From NCBI GenBank assembly GCA_023444705.1, contig JAEXMB010000056.1, forward strand, positions 1 through 24,804: a stretch of 24,804 bases of DNA, in the 5' to 3' direction. A model generated the notes under the pieces. It had not been told where the DNA came from, made no database searches, and worked only from the letters and a program-made list of their open reading frames with translations. The stretch is from Pseudomonadota bacterium (lineage in GTDB: Bacteria > Pseudomonadota > Alphaproteobacteria > Micavibrionales > UBA2020). This document shows, in pieces, positions 14,892 through 22,458 of the stretch (positions within the stretch are counted from its first letter, which is position 1; each line of letters begins with the position of its first letter). A program made the translations under genes and the position numbers.

Positions 14892-16289
14892 ATGACACCG
14901 CAAGTGCACGCAACAGACAAAACGCCATCGCCCTTCGCCCGCGCGCAAGCTGCGTTCAGGGACGGCAAACTGCCCCAGGCGGCTGCATTGTACCGCGCCG
15001 CCGTCACGCAAGACCCCGCCCATTTCGCCGCATGGATGAACCTTGGCACCTGCCTGCGCCGCATGGGCCAGCTTGACGCCGCCATCATCGCGGGCACGCG
15101 CGCACGCGCATTGCAACCCGACAACACGGGCTGCCTGACCAATCTTGGCAACGCACTGGTCGACGCCAGCCGCATCGACGAGGCACTGGCCCTGCACCGC
15201 CGCGCCCTTGAACTGGCACCCGACGATCTGCTGGTGCAACGCAATCTGGCCGTCTGCCTGCGCGAGGCCGGACAATTCGACGAAGCCCATGCGCGCTTCA
15301 CCGCGCTGGCCGCGCATTTCCCCGACGAAATCAACCTGCCGTGGGAGCAAGCGCTGTGCCTGCTCTATCAGGCCGACTACGCACGCGGCTGGCCCGCGTT
15401 CGAGGCGCGCTGGAAGCTGCCCGCGATGACCGCGCGCTGGCCGCACATCACGCGCTGGCAGGGCGAGGATCTTGCAGGCAAAAAAATCCTTCTGACCGAA
15501 GAACAGGGTTTTGGCGATACGCTGCTGTGCAGCCGCTATCTGCCCGCGCTGATCGCGCAGGCCGGCACGGAGGGCGGCGTCACGCTGGCCTGCAAGAAAC
15601 CGCTGCACCATTTACTGTCCGCCATCGACGGTCTTGCGCTGACCACCATCGAAGATGCCGAAAAAACCGCAAGCGTCACCGGCGCCTATGATTATCAGGC
15701 CGCGATGATGAGCCTGCCCGGCATCTTCAGGACCGATCTTGGCAATATTCCGCCGCCCGCACCGCTGCGCGGCGACGTTGTGTTGCCGCCACAGGTGGCG
15801 CAGGCCTTGCAAGCAGGCAAGGGCCGCATGAAGGTCGGCATCATCTGGTCTGGCAGCGTCACCTTCGCCAACAACCGCAAGCGCAGCGTGACGGCGGAGC
15901 GGTTCATGCCGCTGGCAGGCATTGAAGGTGTAGAGCTCTACAGCCTGCAAAAAGGCCCGCGCGAACATGACCTGCGCCCCGTCGGCGGCAGTGCCGTCAT
16001 TCATGAACTCGGCCCGCATTTCGAAGATTTCGCGCAAACCGCGGCCGCATTGCGCCAGCTTGACCTTGTCATCATGACCGACAGCGCCGTCGCGCATCTG
16101 GCGGGCAGTCTTGGCGTGCCGGTATGGAACCTGCTGCACGACCGCCCCTATTGGCTGTATCTCGACGCACGTGCGGATTGCCCGTGGTATGCGTCGATGA
16201 CGCTCTACCGCCAGCCAACACCCGGCGACTGGGACAGCGTCTTCGCGCAGGTCGCGGATGATTTACGGCAACTGGCCGCGCGCGCATAA
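14892..16289 (+). CDS. TPR-repeat glycosyltransferase-like protein
   Basis: A 465-residue fusion. Residues about 17-150 hold roughly four tetratricopeptide repeats (for example AWMNLGTCLRRMGQLDAAI and CLTNLGNALVDASRIDEAL), a protein-binding superhelix. The rest matches the GT-B-like domain of TPR proteins related to ADP-heptosyltransferases: WQGEDLAGKKILLTEEQGFGDTLLCSRYLP from about residue 190, KVGIIWSGSVTFANNRKRS, and the C-terminal MTDSAVAHLAGSLGVPVWNLL then CPWYASMTLYRQPTPGDW. No signal peptide, so cytoplasmic. The donor and acceptor are unknown; glycosylation of a protein or an envelope glycan is plausible. The ATG at 14892 has only a weak purine-rich site ahead and stands 36 bp after a terminator. 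Nothing beside it forms an obvious glycan cluster. Confidence 0.85.
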   Translation: MTPQVHATDKTPSPFARAQAAFRDGKLPQAAALYRAAVTQDPAHFAAWMNLGTCLRRMGQLDAAIIAGTRARALQPDNTGCLTNLGNALVDASRIDEALALHRRALELAPDDLLVQRNLAVCLREAGQFDEAHARFTALAAHFPDEINLPWEQALCLLYQADYARGWPAFEARWKLPAMTARWPHITRWQGEDLAGKKILLTEEQGFGDTLLCSRYLPALIAQAGTEGGVTLACKKPLHHLLSAIDGLALTTIEDAEKTASVTGAYDYQAAMMSLPGIFRTDLGNIPPPAPLRGDVVLPPQVAQALQAGKGRMKVGIIWSGSVTFANNRKRSVTAERFMPLAGIEGVELYSLQKGPREHDLRPVGGSAVIHELGPHFEDFAQTAAALRQLDLVIMTDSAVAHLAGSLGVPVWNLLHDRPYWLYLDARADCPWYASMTLYRQPTPGDWDSVFAQVADDLRQLAARA

Positions 16290-16317
16290 GGCGCATCATC
16301 TTGCCCCGATCTTGCCA

Positions 16318-16347
16318 TTGACAGGAATAAATAAACAATGCCAAGAT
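16318..16347 (+). promoter_or_regulatory. Candidate promoter for the TetR gene
   Basis: A perfect TTGACA (16318-16323) is followed after 18 bp by CAAGAT (16342-16347), a weak -10. The resulting transcript start would be near the inverted repeat at 16353-16376, where the regulator could bind its own gene. Confidence 0.35.
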
Positions 16348-16352
16348 GTTGG

Positions 16353-16376
16353 CGGATGTGGATAACTCTGCATCCG
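16353..16376. promoter_or_regulatory. Inverted repeat enclosing a DnaA-box match upstream of TetR gene
   Basis: Arms CGGATG (16353-16358) and CATCCG (16371-16376) are separated by 12 bp. Within it 16357-16365 reads TGTGGATAA, the exact complement of the consensus DnaA box TTATCCACA. The repeat may be a TetR autoregulatory operator. The DnaA-box match could be chance: about 0.2 such 9-mers are expected in a random window of this size. Confidence 0.3.
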
Positions 16377-16453
16377 GGGGAGACACCTTTTGACCGGCCA
16401 TTGGGGGCCGCAGTTTCGTCAAAACGGTGAATATTTTGGGGAGTATCCGCACA

Positions 16454-17164
16454 ATGACCGTTGCCACACCGGCACGCACGTCTACGCCTGTATCTGCCGC
16501 ACAGGCTTCCGTTTCAACCGCCACCGCACCCAACGACCGCGACGCCATCGTCGTCAATCAGGGTGCCGATCTGCAAAAGAAATTCAAATACCACCACGGC
16601 AACCTGCGCGACGCACTGTTGCGCGCGGCCCGTGACCTGCTGGAAAGCGATGGTGTTGATGGCCTGTCGTTGCGCGCGCTGGCAAAAGCCACCGGCGTCA
16701 CGCAAGCCGCACCCTACAGCCACTTCCGTGACAAGGACGATCTGCTTGCCGCCATCGCCGAGGAAGGCTTTCAGCGCCTTGCCCTGCAAATGGCCGAAGA
16801 CGCCACGGGTGCAAGTTCCACCCGCCAGCGTCTTGAGCGCCTGATGGTCAGCTACATCCGCTTTGCGCAGACCAACAAAGCGCTGTTCCAGATCATGTTC
16901 GGCCGCGAGCTGGCCGACCTCAAGCGCTATCCAACGCTTGCCATGACCGCAGGCAAAAGCTATGCCCTGATGTCGACCGCGCTGGCCAACCGCCTGAAAG
17001 ACGGTGTCGACGCACGCTTCATGACGGTGACGTTGTGGAGCCTGTGCCACGGCCTGACCACGCTGATCATCGAGCAAAAGCTCGACCCGAAAAGCTTTGG
17101 CACCGAAAGCATCGAGGATTTCGTCACCCGCACCGTCGGCATCTTCCAGCCGCACATCGCGTAA
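16454..17164 (+). CDS. TetR/AcrR family transcriptional regulator
   Basis: A 236-residue DNA-binding repressor-type protein. An unstructured Ala/Thr-rich leader of about 40 residues comes first, then YHHGNLRDALLRAARDLL and the helix-turn-helix GLSLRALAKATGVTQAAPYSHFRDKDDLL (about residues 71-98). The C-terminal ligand domain includes FAQTNKALFQIMFGRELAD and TVTLWSLCHGLTTLIIEQKLD, as in TetR proteins with the WHG-type C-terminal domain. The ATG at 16454 has GGGGAG ten bases upstream; a GTG nine codons earlier is in frame but has no such site. No transporter is divergent from it, so the target is not obvious. It may repress itself through the nearby inverted repeat. The transcript ends at the shared terminator downstream. 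Confidence 0.9.
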   Translation: MTVATPARTSTPVSAAQASVSTATAPNDRDAIVVNQGADLQKKFKYHHGNLRDALLRAARDLLESDGVDGLSLRALAKATGVTQAAPYSHFRDKDDLLAAIAEEGFQRLALQMAEDATGASSTRQRLERLMVSYIRFAQTNKALFQIMFGRELADLKRYPTLAMTAGKSYALMSTALANRLKDGVDARFMTVTLWSLCHGLTTLIIEQKLDPKSFGTESIEDFVTRTVGIFQPHIA

Positions 17165-17177
17165 GACGGCATCGCAT

Positions 17178-17212
17178 AAAAAAAGCCCCTCCGTTTTCGA
17201 GGGGCTTTTTTT
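17178..17212. terminator. Bidirectional intrinsic terminator
   Basis: A perfect 14-bp stem (AAAAAAAGCCCCTC with GAGGGGCTTTTTTT) with a 7-base loop, between the convergent TetR and fructosamine-kinase genes. A-run and U-run on the two sides make it usable from both directions. Confidence 0.93.
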
Positions 17213-17225
17213 ATTGGCTGAACGA

Positions 17226-18074
17226 TCACGCAAACCTATCCAGCACCTTCTGCACTTTACGCGCATAAGATGTGCCGAACAGGCGCGTATGCACCAGCAG
17301 CGGATAGATGCCGTAGATCGGCGCGCGTACGTCCTCAAACCCCGGCGCGATGGGGCGCAGGTCGTTATAACGCATAAAGAAGCTTTCGTTCAGCGTGCCG
17401 AACAGACGGATAAAAGCCAGCTCCACTTCCGGATCGGCGTAGTAGATCGCGGGATCAACAAAGGCCGCCACGCGTCCGCGCGCAAACAAAATATTGCCGC
17501 CCCAGATATCGCCGTGGATCAGTGCGGGTGCTTGTGGCTTGGTGATATACCCCTTGAGCTTGCCGGCAAGCTTTTCGATCTGCGCCATCATCTTTTTATC
17601 GATCTTGCCTTCATCAAGCGCAGCGCGCCCCATGTGCAGCAGGCGGTGTTCGGCAAAGAAAGATACCCAGTCTTTTGATTGCGGATTAGGCTGCGGCAGG
17701 GAGCCGATCAGCGTGTCGCGCTCAAACCCGTAGCTATCGCCGCCGATGCTGTGCAGTGCCGCCAGCACTTCTGCGGCGTGGCGATGGGCGCGATCGTCGG
17801 CGCTGTAGTCGGTCGCAACGTATTCCATCAGGATGACGTGATCGTTGCTGTAATGCACGGTCGGCACGGGCAGGGTCGATTTGCTGCGCAGATAGCGCAA
17901 CATGAAAGCTTCAAGCTCAAGCCCGCGTGCCGCGACCTTGGCGACGATCGACGTGCCGCCTTCAAGCCCCAGACGGTAGATCTGCGCGTTGTTCGCCGCC
18001 GACAGCGGTGCTGCCGCCGCCAGGCGTCTGCCCAGCTGGTGTTCGATTTCCTGACGCAATTCTGCGGTAATCAT
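17226..18074 (-). CDS. Fructosamine kinase family protein
   Basis: A 282-residue cytoplasmic kinase of the fructosamine-3-kinase/ketosamine-3-kinase family, close to the normal length of about 290. These enzymes phosphorylate sugar adducts on protein lysines or free ketosamines, leading to deglycation. Visible are the ATP-site strand and lysine (GGTSIVAKVA), the catalytic loop LIHGDIWGGN with His187-Gly188-Asp189, and the family hallmark DPAIYYADPEVELAFIRLFG, followed by RAPIYGIYPLLVH. The ATG at 18074 is chosen since the protein then begins at the usual N-terminal helix; the frame continues 31 codons upstream without domain sequence, overlapping the divergent mnmC start. It is convergent with the TetR gene. 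Confidence 0.92.
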   Translation of the reverse strand: MITAELRQEIEHQLGRRLAAAAPLSAANNAQIYRLGLEGGTSIVAKVAARGLELEAFMLRYLRSKSTLPVPTVHYSNDHVILMEYVATDYSADDRAHRHAAEVLAALHSIGGDSYGFERDTLIGSLPQPNPQSKDWVSFFAEHRLLHMGRAALDEGKIDKKMMAQIEKLAGKLKGYITKPQAPALIHGDIWGGNILFARGRVAAFVDPAIYYADPEVELAFIRLFGTLNESFFMRYNDLRPIAPGFEDVRAPIYGIYPLLVHTRLFGTSYARKVQKVLDRFA

Positions 18075-18158
18075 CGTGTTCTCGTCCCTTGCGTCCGGCG
18101 TTGGCCCGCCGATACGTCTCTTGCCTTTTGGCGTCAAATTTGGAATCGTGGGCGGATT

Positions 18159-20003
18159 ATGACACAACCCGTCCCGCCGACATCGCCTATTCTGGCACTA
18201 ACGCCCGCCCGTGTCCAACGCTGTACCGATGGCGGCTGGCGCAATAGCGATTATGACGACGTCTATTTTCAGGTCGGCAAGGGCATCGATGAGTCGCACT
18301 TCGTTTTTTTGGAAAAGAACCGGCTGGAGGAGCGCATCACCGCGCTCTGGCAGGCAGCCGGCGCAGGGCAAGCCAACGGCACGCTGACCGTGGCCGAGCT
18401 TGGCTTTGGCACGGGGCTGAACATGCTGCTGGTCTGCCAGATGTGGCGGCGTATTGCCGAGGCGCATGCTGGCGTCGCGGCAGATCACCGCCCGCGCCTG
18501 TATCTGGCCAGCATCGAAAAGCACCCCATCGAAAAAACCGACATGGCCGAGCTGCATGCGGCCTTTGCTGACCTTGCGGATTTCAGCCGCCCGCTGATCG
18601 CGCAATACCCGCCGCTGGTGCGCGGCTTTCATACGTTACATATCGCGCACGACATCACGTTGCTGCTCTGCCTTGGCGATGTGACTGACATGTTGCCGCA
18701 ACTCGACATCCGCGCCGACGCATGGTTTCTTGACGGCTTCACGCCATCGAAAAACCCCGCCATGTGGGAGAGTGCCCTCTATGCGCAGATTTTTGCGCGC
18801 ACGGCGGCTGGCGGCACGCTCAGCACATTTTCGTCGGCAGGCCACGTGCGCCGCGCTCTCAAGGATACGGGGTTCGAAGTCAAAAAGGTCAAAGGTTACG
18901 GCATCAAATGGAGCATGACGGTCGCGCACAAAACCGATGCGCCGCAGGCCCGCGCGCCACTGCCGCGCGTTGCGGTGATCGGTGCCGGCATTGCGGGCGC
19001 CAGCGCCGCCTTTGCGCTGGCCGAGCGCGGCTGCACTGTCACGGTATATGAACGCCACGCTGCCGCAGCGGCAGAGGCCTCGGGCAATGCTGTCGGCATT
19101 ATCTATCCCAAACTGACCGTCGATGCGGCACCGATGGGGCAGCTTTACAGCCATGCATTTTGCTATACGACCACACTGCTTAAACGCCTGAATGTTGTGT
19201 CCTGGAATATGTGCGGCGTCATCAAAACCGATGACAGTGAGCAGGCCCGCGCGCGCACGGACAAGCTGATGGCCAACCACGCCTATCCGCCCGATTTTGC
19301 CGACAGGCAGGACAGCGGCCTGTTCTTTGCAGGCGGCGGCACCATCAGCCCGCCGGATTTTGTGGCACGCCTGCTTGACCATCCGCGCATCCGTTGCGTC
19401 TACGGCCACGCCATGACGCCCGATACCGTGGAAAACGCGGATATCACCGTCATCGCCAGCGCCAACGCGACGATGGAACTGGCACAGGACCATGACCTGC
19501 CGCTGCGCCCCTTGCGCGGGCAGATCGTCAGCCTGCGCAGCAGCGCCGCATCGCAAGCACTGGCGCATGTCATCTGCCACGAAGGATACATCACGCCCGC
19601 CATCAACGGCGTGCATTACGCTGGCGCGACGTTTCAAAAAGAAGGACCACACGCGGGCGCGCCCGACCATCTTTCGCCCGCGCGCGCGCAGGATGATATC
19701 GCTATTGTCGATGCACTGATGACGCGTCTGCCCGACCTTGGCCTGAGCCATGCCGACATCATCACGGGTCGCGCTGCATACCGCGCCACCACGCCCGATA
19801 AACTGCCGATGGCAGGCCCGCTGGCGCAAAACCTCTATGTCATGGCGGGTTTTGGCGCACATGGACTGACGACCGCACCCCTGTGCGCCGCCGTGATTGC
19901 CAGCCTGATCTGCGGCGATCCGCTGCCCGTGCCAAAAAGTTTACTGGAACATTTGCTGCCCGCGCGCTTTGTGCGACGCGCGCAACGGCGCGCACCTACA
20001 TAA
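18159..20003 (+). CDS. mnmC: Bifunctional tRNA mnm5s2U biosynthesis protein MnmC
   Basis: A 614-residue fusion that finishes the 5-methylaminomethyl-2-thiouridine modification at the tRNA wobble position. The N-terminal methyltransferase half (MnmD-like) has the SAM motif ELGFGTGLN (80-88) and DAWFLDGFTPSKNPAMWE starting near residue 187. The C-terminal FAD oxidase half starts at about residue 270 with VAVIGAGIAGASAAFALAERG, then EASGNAVGIIYPKLT, and ends with AYRATTPDKLPMAGPL and MAGFGAHGLTTAPL. The oxidase removes the carboxymethyl group from cmnm5U and the methylase then adds a methyl. Both halves look intact. The ATG at 18159 is preferred; the frame is open far upstream but that part covers the divergent kinase gene. 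The 3' end overlaps the convergent peptidase by 8 bp. Confidence 0.95.
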   Translation: MTQPVPPTSPILALTPARVQRCTDGGWRNSDYDDVYFQVGKGIDESHFVFLEKNRLEERITALWQAAGAGQANGTLTVAELGFGTGLNMLLVCQMWRRIAEAHAGVAADHRPRLYLASIEKHPIEKTDMAELHAAFADLADFSRPLIAQYPPLVRGFHTLHIAHDITLLLCLGDVTDMLPQLDIRADAWFLDGFTPSKNPAMWESALYAQIFARTAAGGTLSTFSSAGHVRRALKDTGFEVKKVKGYGIKWSMTVAHKTDAPQARAPLPRVAVIGAGIAGASAAFALAERGCTVTVYERHAAAAAEASGNAVGIIYPKLTVDAAPMGQLYSHAFCYTTTLLKRLNVVSWNMCGVIKTDDSEQARARTDKLMANHAYPPDFADRQDSGLFFAGGGTISPPDFVARLLDHPRIRCVYGHAMTPDTVENADITVIASANATMELAQDHDLPLRPLRGQIVSLRSSAASQALAHVICHEGYITPAINGVHYAGATFQKEGPHAGAPDHLSPARAQDDIAIVDALMTRLPDLGLSHADIITGRAAYRATTPDKLPMAGPLAQNLYVMAGFGAHGLTTAPLCAAVIASLICGDPLPVPKSLLEHLLPARFVRRAQRRAPT

Positions 20004-20673
20004 TGCGCATCGACGGCGGCAGGTCGCTGTCGCTGACCGGCGCGTATTGCGCGGTATAGTCATTGGGAAAGCGGAAATCCCACCATTCCTGCGGCAGGGG
20101 CCACAATTCGCGCCCGCTGTCCTGTGCCGCGCGCATCATCGCGTCATGCAGCAGTTTTCTGTTTGCCGCGATCTCGGCATCTTTATCCGCACCACGGCCA
20201 AACGATGCATAGTCGCGCGCAGCGGGGTTGATGCTTTTATCTTCGGTCAGGTAGTCAAACGGCGTGCCCATATCAAGCTCCTCGCCGTTCTCGCGCACCA
20301 GCACGACGTCGATCGCCATGCCGCGCGGGTGCCCGCCCTTTCCGGGGGGTGAGAACAGGCGCGGTTCTTCCAGCCACTGCGGATGTGCGCGCACGATGTC
20401 GCTGTCGATGATCTTTTGCTGTGCTTCAAGCGGGCGCAGGCAATCCTTGCATTCCAAAATCACCTTGGCCTCGCTCCAGACGATGTCGGCAGCCTTGAGG
20501 ATGATGGGCGCAAGGGAGAAATGGCACAGCATCTTCGCATCGGGGCGATAGATCGCGGCCTTGAACATGTTGTCCTTGTGCGCGGCCTTGGCGTAGACGG
20601 TATCGACGCGCAAGGGCTTGCGCCCGACAAAATCGTCCAGTACCACCAGATCGCCCGCGGTAATGGTCTTCAT
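19996..20673 (-). CDS. M15D (VanX-like) D-Ala-D-Ala dipeptidase family protein
   Basis: A 225-residue metallopeptidase-like protein related to VanX/DdpX, which split D-Ala-D-Ala. Recognisable positions are Arg80 (CLRPLEAQ), His115 and Asp122 (GGHPRGMAIDVVL), and Glu196 in EWWDF. In VanX the segment is EWWH, with the His as third zinc ligand; here residue 199 is Asp. The other ligands and the catalytic Glu are kept, so the enzyme may still bind metal through Asp, or have altered activity. No signal peptide: cytoplasmic, as VanX. Its start overlaps the stop of the upstream thiamine-diphosphate enzyme (ATGA), so the two are coupled; the metabolic link is unclear. There is no van gene cluster, so vancomycin resistance is not implied. 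A role in recycling peptidoglycan dipeptide is possible. Confidence 0.88.
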   Translation of the reverse strand: MKTITAGDLVVLDDFVGRKPLRVDTVYAKAAHKDNMFKAAIYRPDAKMLCHFSLAPIILKAADIVWSEAKVILECKDCLRPLEAQQKIIDSDIVRAHPQWLEEPRLFSPPGKGGHPRGMAIDVVLVRENGEELDMGTPFDYLTEDKSINPAARDYASFGRGADKDAEIAANRKLLHDAMMRAAQDSGRELWPLPQEWWDFRFPNDYTAQYAPVSDSDLPPSMRIM

Positions 20674-22379
20674 ACTTTTTTCTCCTGCTCGGCGGCATGG
20701 CGGATGGCGCTGAGCGTGGCGCCTGTGGTGAGCTGTTCGGGGTCCATGCAGATATGAATGACAGCAACGCGGCGGTCGCGCTGGGTGGCTTCAAGCGCTT
20801 CTTCAAGCGCTGTCGTGAACTGCCCCGTGGTTTGCACGCGCGCGCCGTAAGCGCCAAAGCTTTGCGCAAAGGCCGCGAAATCGGGGTTTTCCAGCGTGGT
20901 TGCGCTGACACGGCCCGGGTAGTGTTTTTCCTGGTGCATGCGGATGGTACCGTACATGCCGTTGTCAAAGACCAGCAAGATCGGCGTGGCGCCGTGTTGC
21001 TGGGCAGTTGCGATATCCTGCGCCGTCATCATGAAACCGCCGTCACCCATAAACCCGACCACCGGAACATCGGGATAGACCAGCGACGCCGCAATGGCCG
21101 ATGGCACGCCATAGCCCATCGCGCCGGACGTTGGCGCCAGCAGGCGGTTGGGGCGCGCATAGCGCCAGAAGCGCTGCGCCCAGCCGCTGAAATTCCCCGC
21201 ATCAGTCGTGATAACGGCGTCGCGCGGCAGGGAGGCGATCAGCATGTTCATGATGCCGTCAAGATCGGGCTCAAACCGCATCTCGCCGCGCGGTGTCGAC
21301 CACTGCATATAACGCTCATGCAGGGCGCGGGTGCGGTCGTAAAAACGTGTGCAATCATCAAGCGTCATGTCTTTGAGTACGTGCGTGCAATCGCGCATAC
21401 CGGCCTGCACGGCGACGTCTGCGGTGTAATTGCGGTTCAGCTCGTGCGCATCTGGATAGACATGCACAAGTTTTTGCTTCATGCGCGGCATGTCAAACAG
21501 TGTGTAGCCCTGCGTCATGATATCGCCGATGCGCGTGCCAAGCGCGATGACCAGGTCGCTGTCACGCACCGCCGCCAGCAATTGCGTATCAACCGTGGTG
21601 CCAAGCGCACCTGCGTAGCAGTCATGGGTATTGTCAAACAGGTCCTGACGGCGAAACGCCGTGATCACGGGCAGATGATGGCGTAATGCAAAACCTTCGA
21701 CCGCCTTGATGGCATCGTCGTCCCAATCACTGCCACCCAGCAAAAGAACAGGTGCGCGCGCCTGCGCGATCATGTCTGGCAGGTATTGTGCCAGCGTTGG
21801 CGCATCATTCACCTGCGCGGGCGCGTTGGGCGTGATGTCGTGTGCCGGCGTCATGTCGGTCAGCACGTCTTCGGGCAGGGAGATCGCAACAGGCCCGCGC
21901 CGGCCATGTTCGGCCAGCGCCACCGCATCTGCAGTCAGCTGCGCCAGCGTTGCGGCGTCTTCAGCCTCGTAAACCGCCTTGGCGATGGGCGGGGCGAACA
22001 TCTGGCGGTAGTCGATTTCCTGAAACGCCTCGCGCCCGCGGTCCGCGCGCGCAACCTGTCCGATCAGCAGTAAAAACGGCGTTGAATCCTGCTTGGCGGT
22101 ATGCAGGCCGATGGATGCGTTGCAGGCACCGGGCCCGCGGGTGACAAAGCACACGCCGGTCTTGCCTGTCAATTTGCCGTAAGCCTCGGCCATGAAAGCA
22201 GCACCGCCTTCGTGACGGCAGGTGATGACGCGGATGCCGCTGTCGATCAGGGCGTCGAGCGCGGCCAGATAGCTTTCGCCCGGCACGCAAAAGACCGTAT
22301 CGACCCCCGCCGCCTGCAATCCCGCGACCAATGCCTGACCGCCCGTGACCATTCCTGCCGATACTGCGTGCTGCGCCAT
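20670..22379 (-). CDS. Thiamine-diphosphate-dependent enzyme, acetolactate synthase-like
   Basis: A 569-residue enzyme with the three-domain layout of acetolactate synthase, benzoylformate decarboxylase and related enzymes. The N-terminal domain contains FCVPGESYLAALDAL and Glu57 in RHEGGAAFMAEAYGKLTGK, the Glu that activates the cofactor. The cofactor/Mg motif GDGGFMMTAQDIATAQQHGATPILLVFDNGMYG lies in the C-terminal domain. Because no small subunit (ilvN) adjoins and the N-terminal PGES differs from the PGG of ilvB-type proteins, I would not call it biosynthetic acetolactate synthase; the substrate is unknown. An AGGGGGTGG ribosome site supports the ATG at 22379. It overlaps the VanX-like gene by 4 bp and is divergent from the solute-binding protein gene. 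Confidence 0.9.
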   Translation of the reverse strand: MAQHAVSAGMVTGGQALVAGLQAAGVDTVFCVPGESYLAALDALIDSGIRVITCRHEGGAAFMAEAYGKLTGKTGVCFVTRGPGACNASIGLHTAKQDSTPFLLLIGQVARADRGREAFQEIDYRQMFAPPIAKAVYEAEDAATLAQLTADAVALAEHGRRGPVAISLPEDVLTDMTPAHDITPNAPAQVNDAPTLAQYLPDMIAQARAPVLLLGGSDWDDDAIKAVEGFALRHHLPVITAFRRQDLFDNTHDCYAGALGTTVDTQLLAAVRDSDLVIALGTRIGDIMTQGYTLFDMPRMKQKLVHVYPDAHELNRNYTADVAVQAGMRDCTHVLKDMTLDDCTRFYDRTRALHERYMQWSTPRGEMRFEPDLDGIMNMLIASLPRDAVITTDAGNFSGWAQRFWRYARPNRLLAPTSGAMGYGVPSAIAASLVYPDVPVVGFMGDGGFMMTAQDIATAQQHGATPILLVFDNGMYGTIRMHQEKHYPGRVSATTLENPDFAAFAQSFGAYGARVQTTGQFTTALEEALEATQRDRRVAVIHICMDPEQLTTGATLSAIRHAAEQEKKV

Positions 22380-22458
22380 GCGCCACCCCCTGATTTTGTG
22401 CGCTTAAGACTAGCACGCGCCCATGACTGCCGCTAGACTGGTCGGCGGGGAAGACGTG

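Noticed and set aside
16338..16394. 18-codon Trp-containing frame before the TetR gene, possible leader peptide
   Set aside because: No well-spaced ribosome site, it overlaps the candidate -10 box and probable transcript start, and no terminator follows.
18636..19862. Long antisense frame inside mnmC
   Set aside because: mnmC is intact with all motifs; the antisense product has no recognisable domain and no ribosome site.
19996..20673. Vancomycin-resistance determinant
   Set aside because: Only the VanX-like fold is present; no vanH, vanA or vanRS, and a key metal ligand differs.
20670..22379. Biosynthetic acetolactate synthase large subunit (ilvB)
   Set aside because: No ilvN neighbour and the N-terminal PGES differs from the PGG motif of ilvB proteins; only the superfamily is supported.
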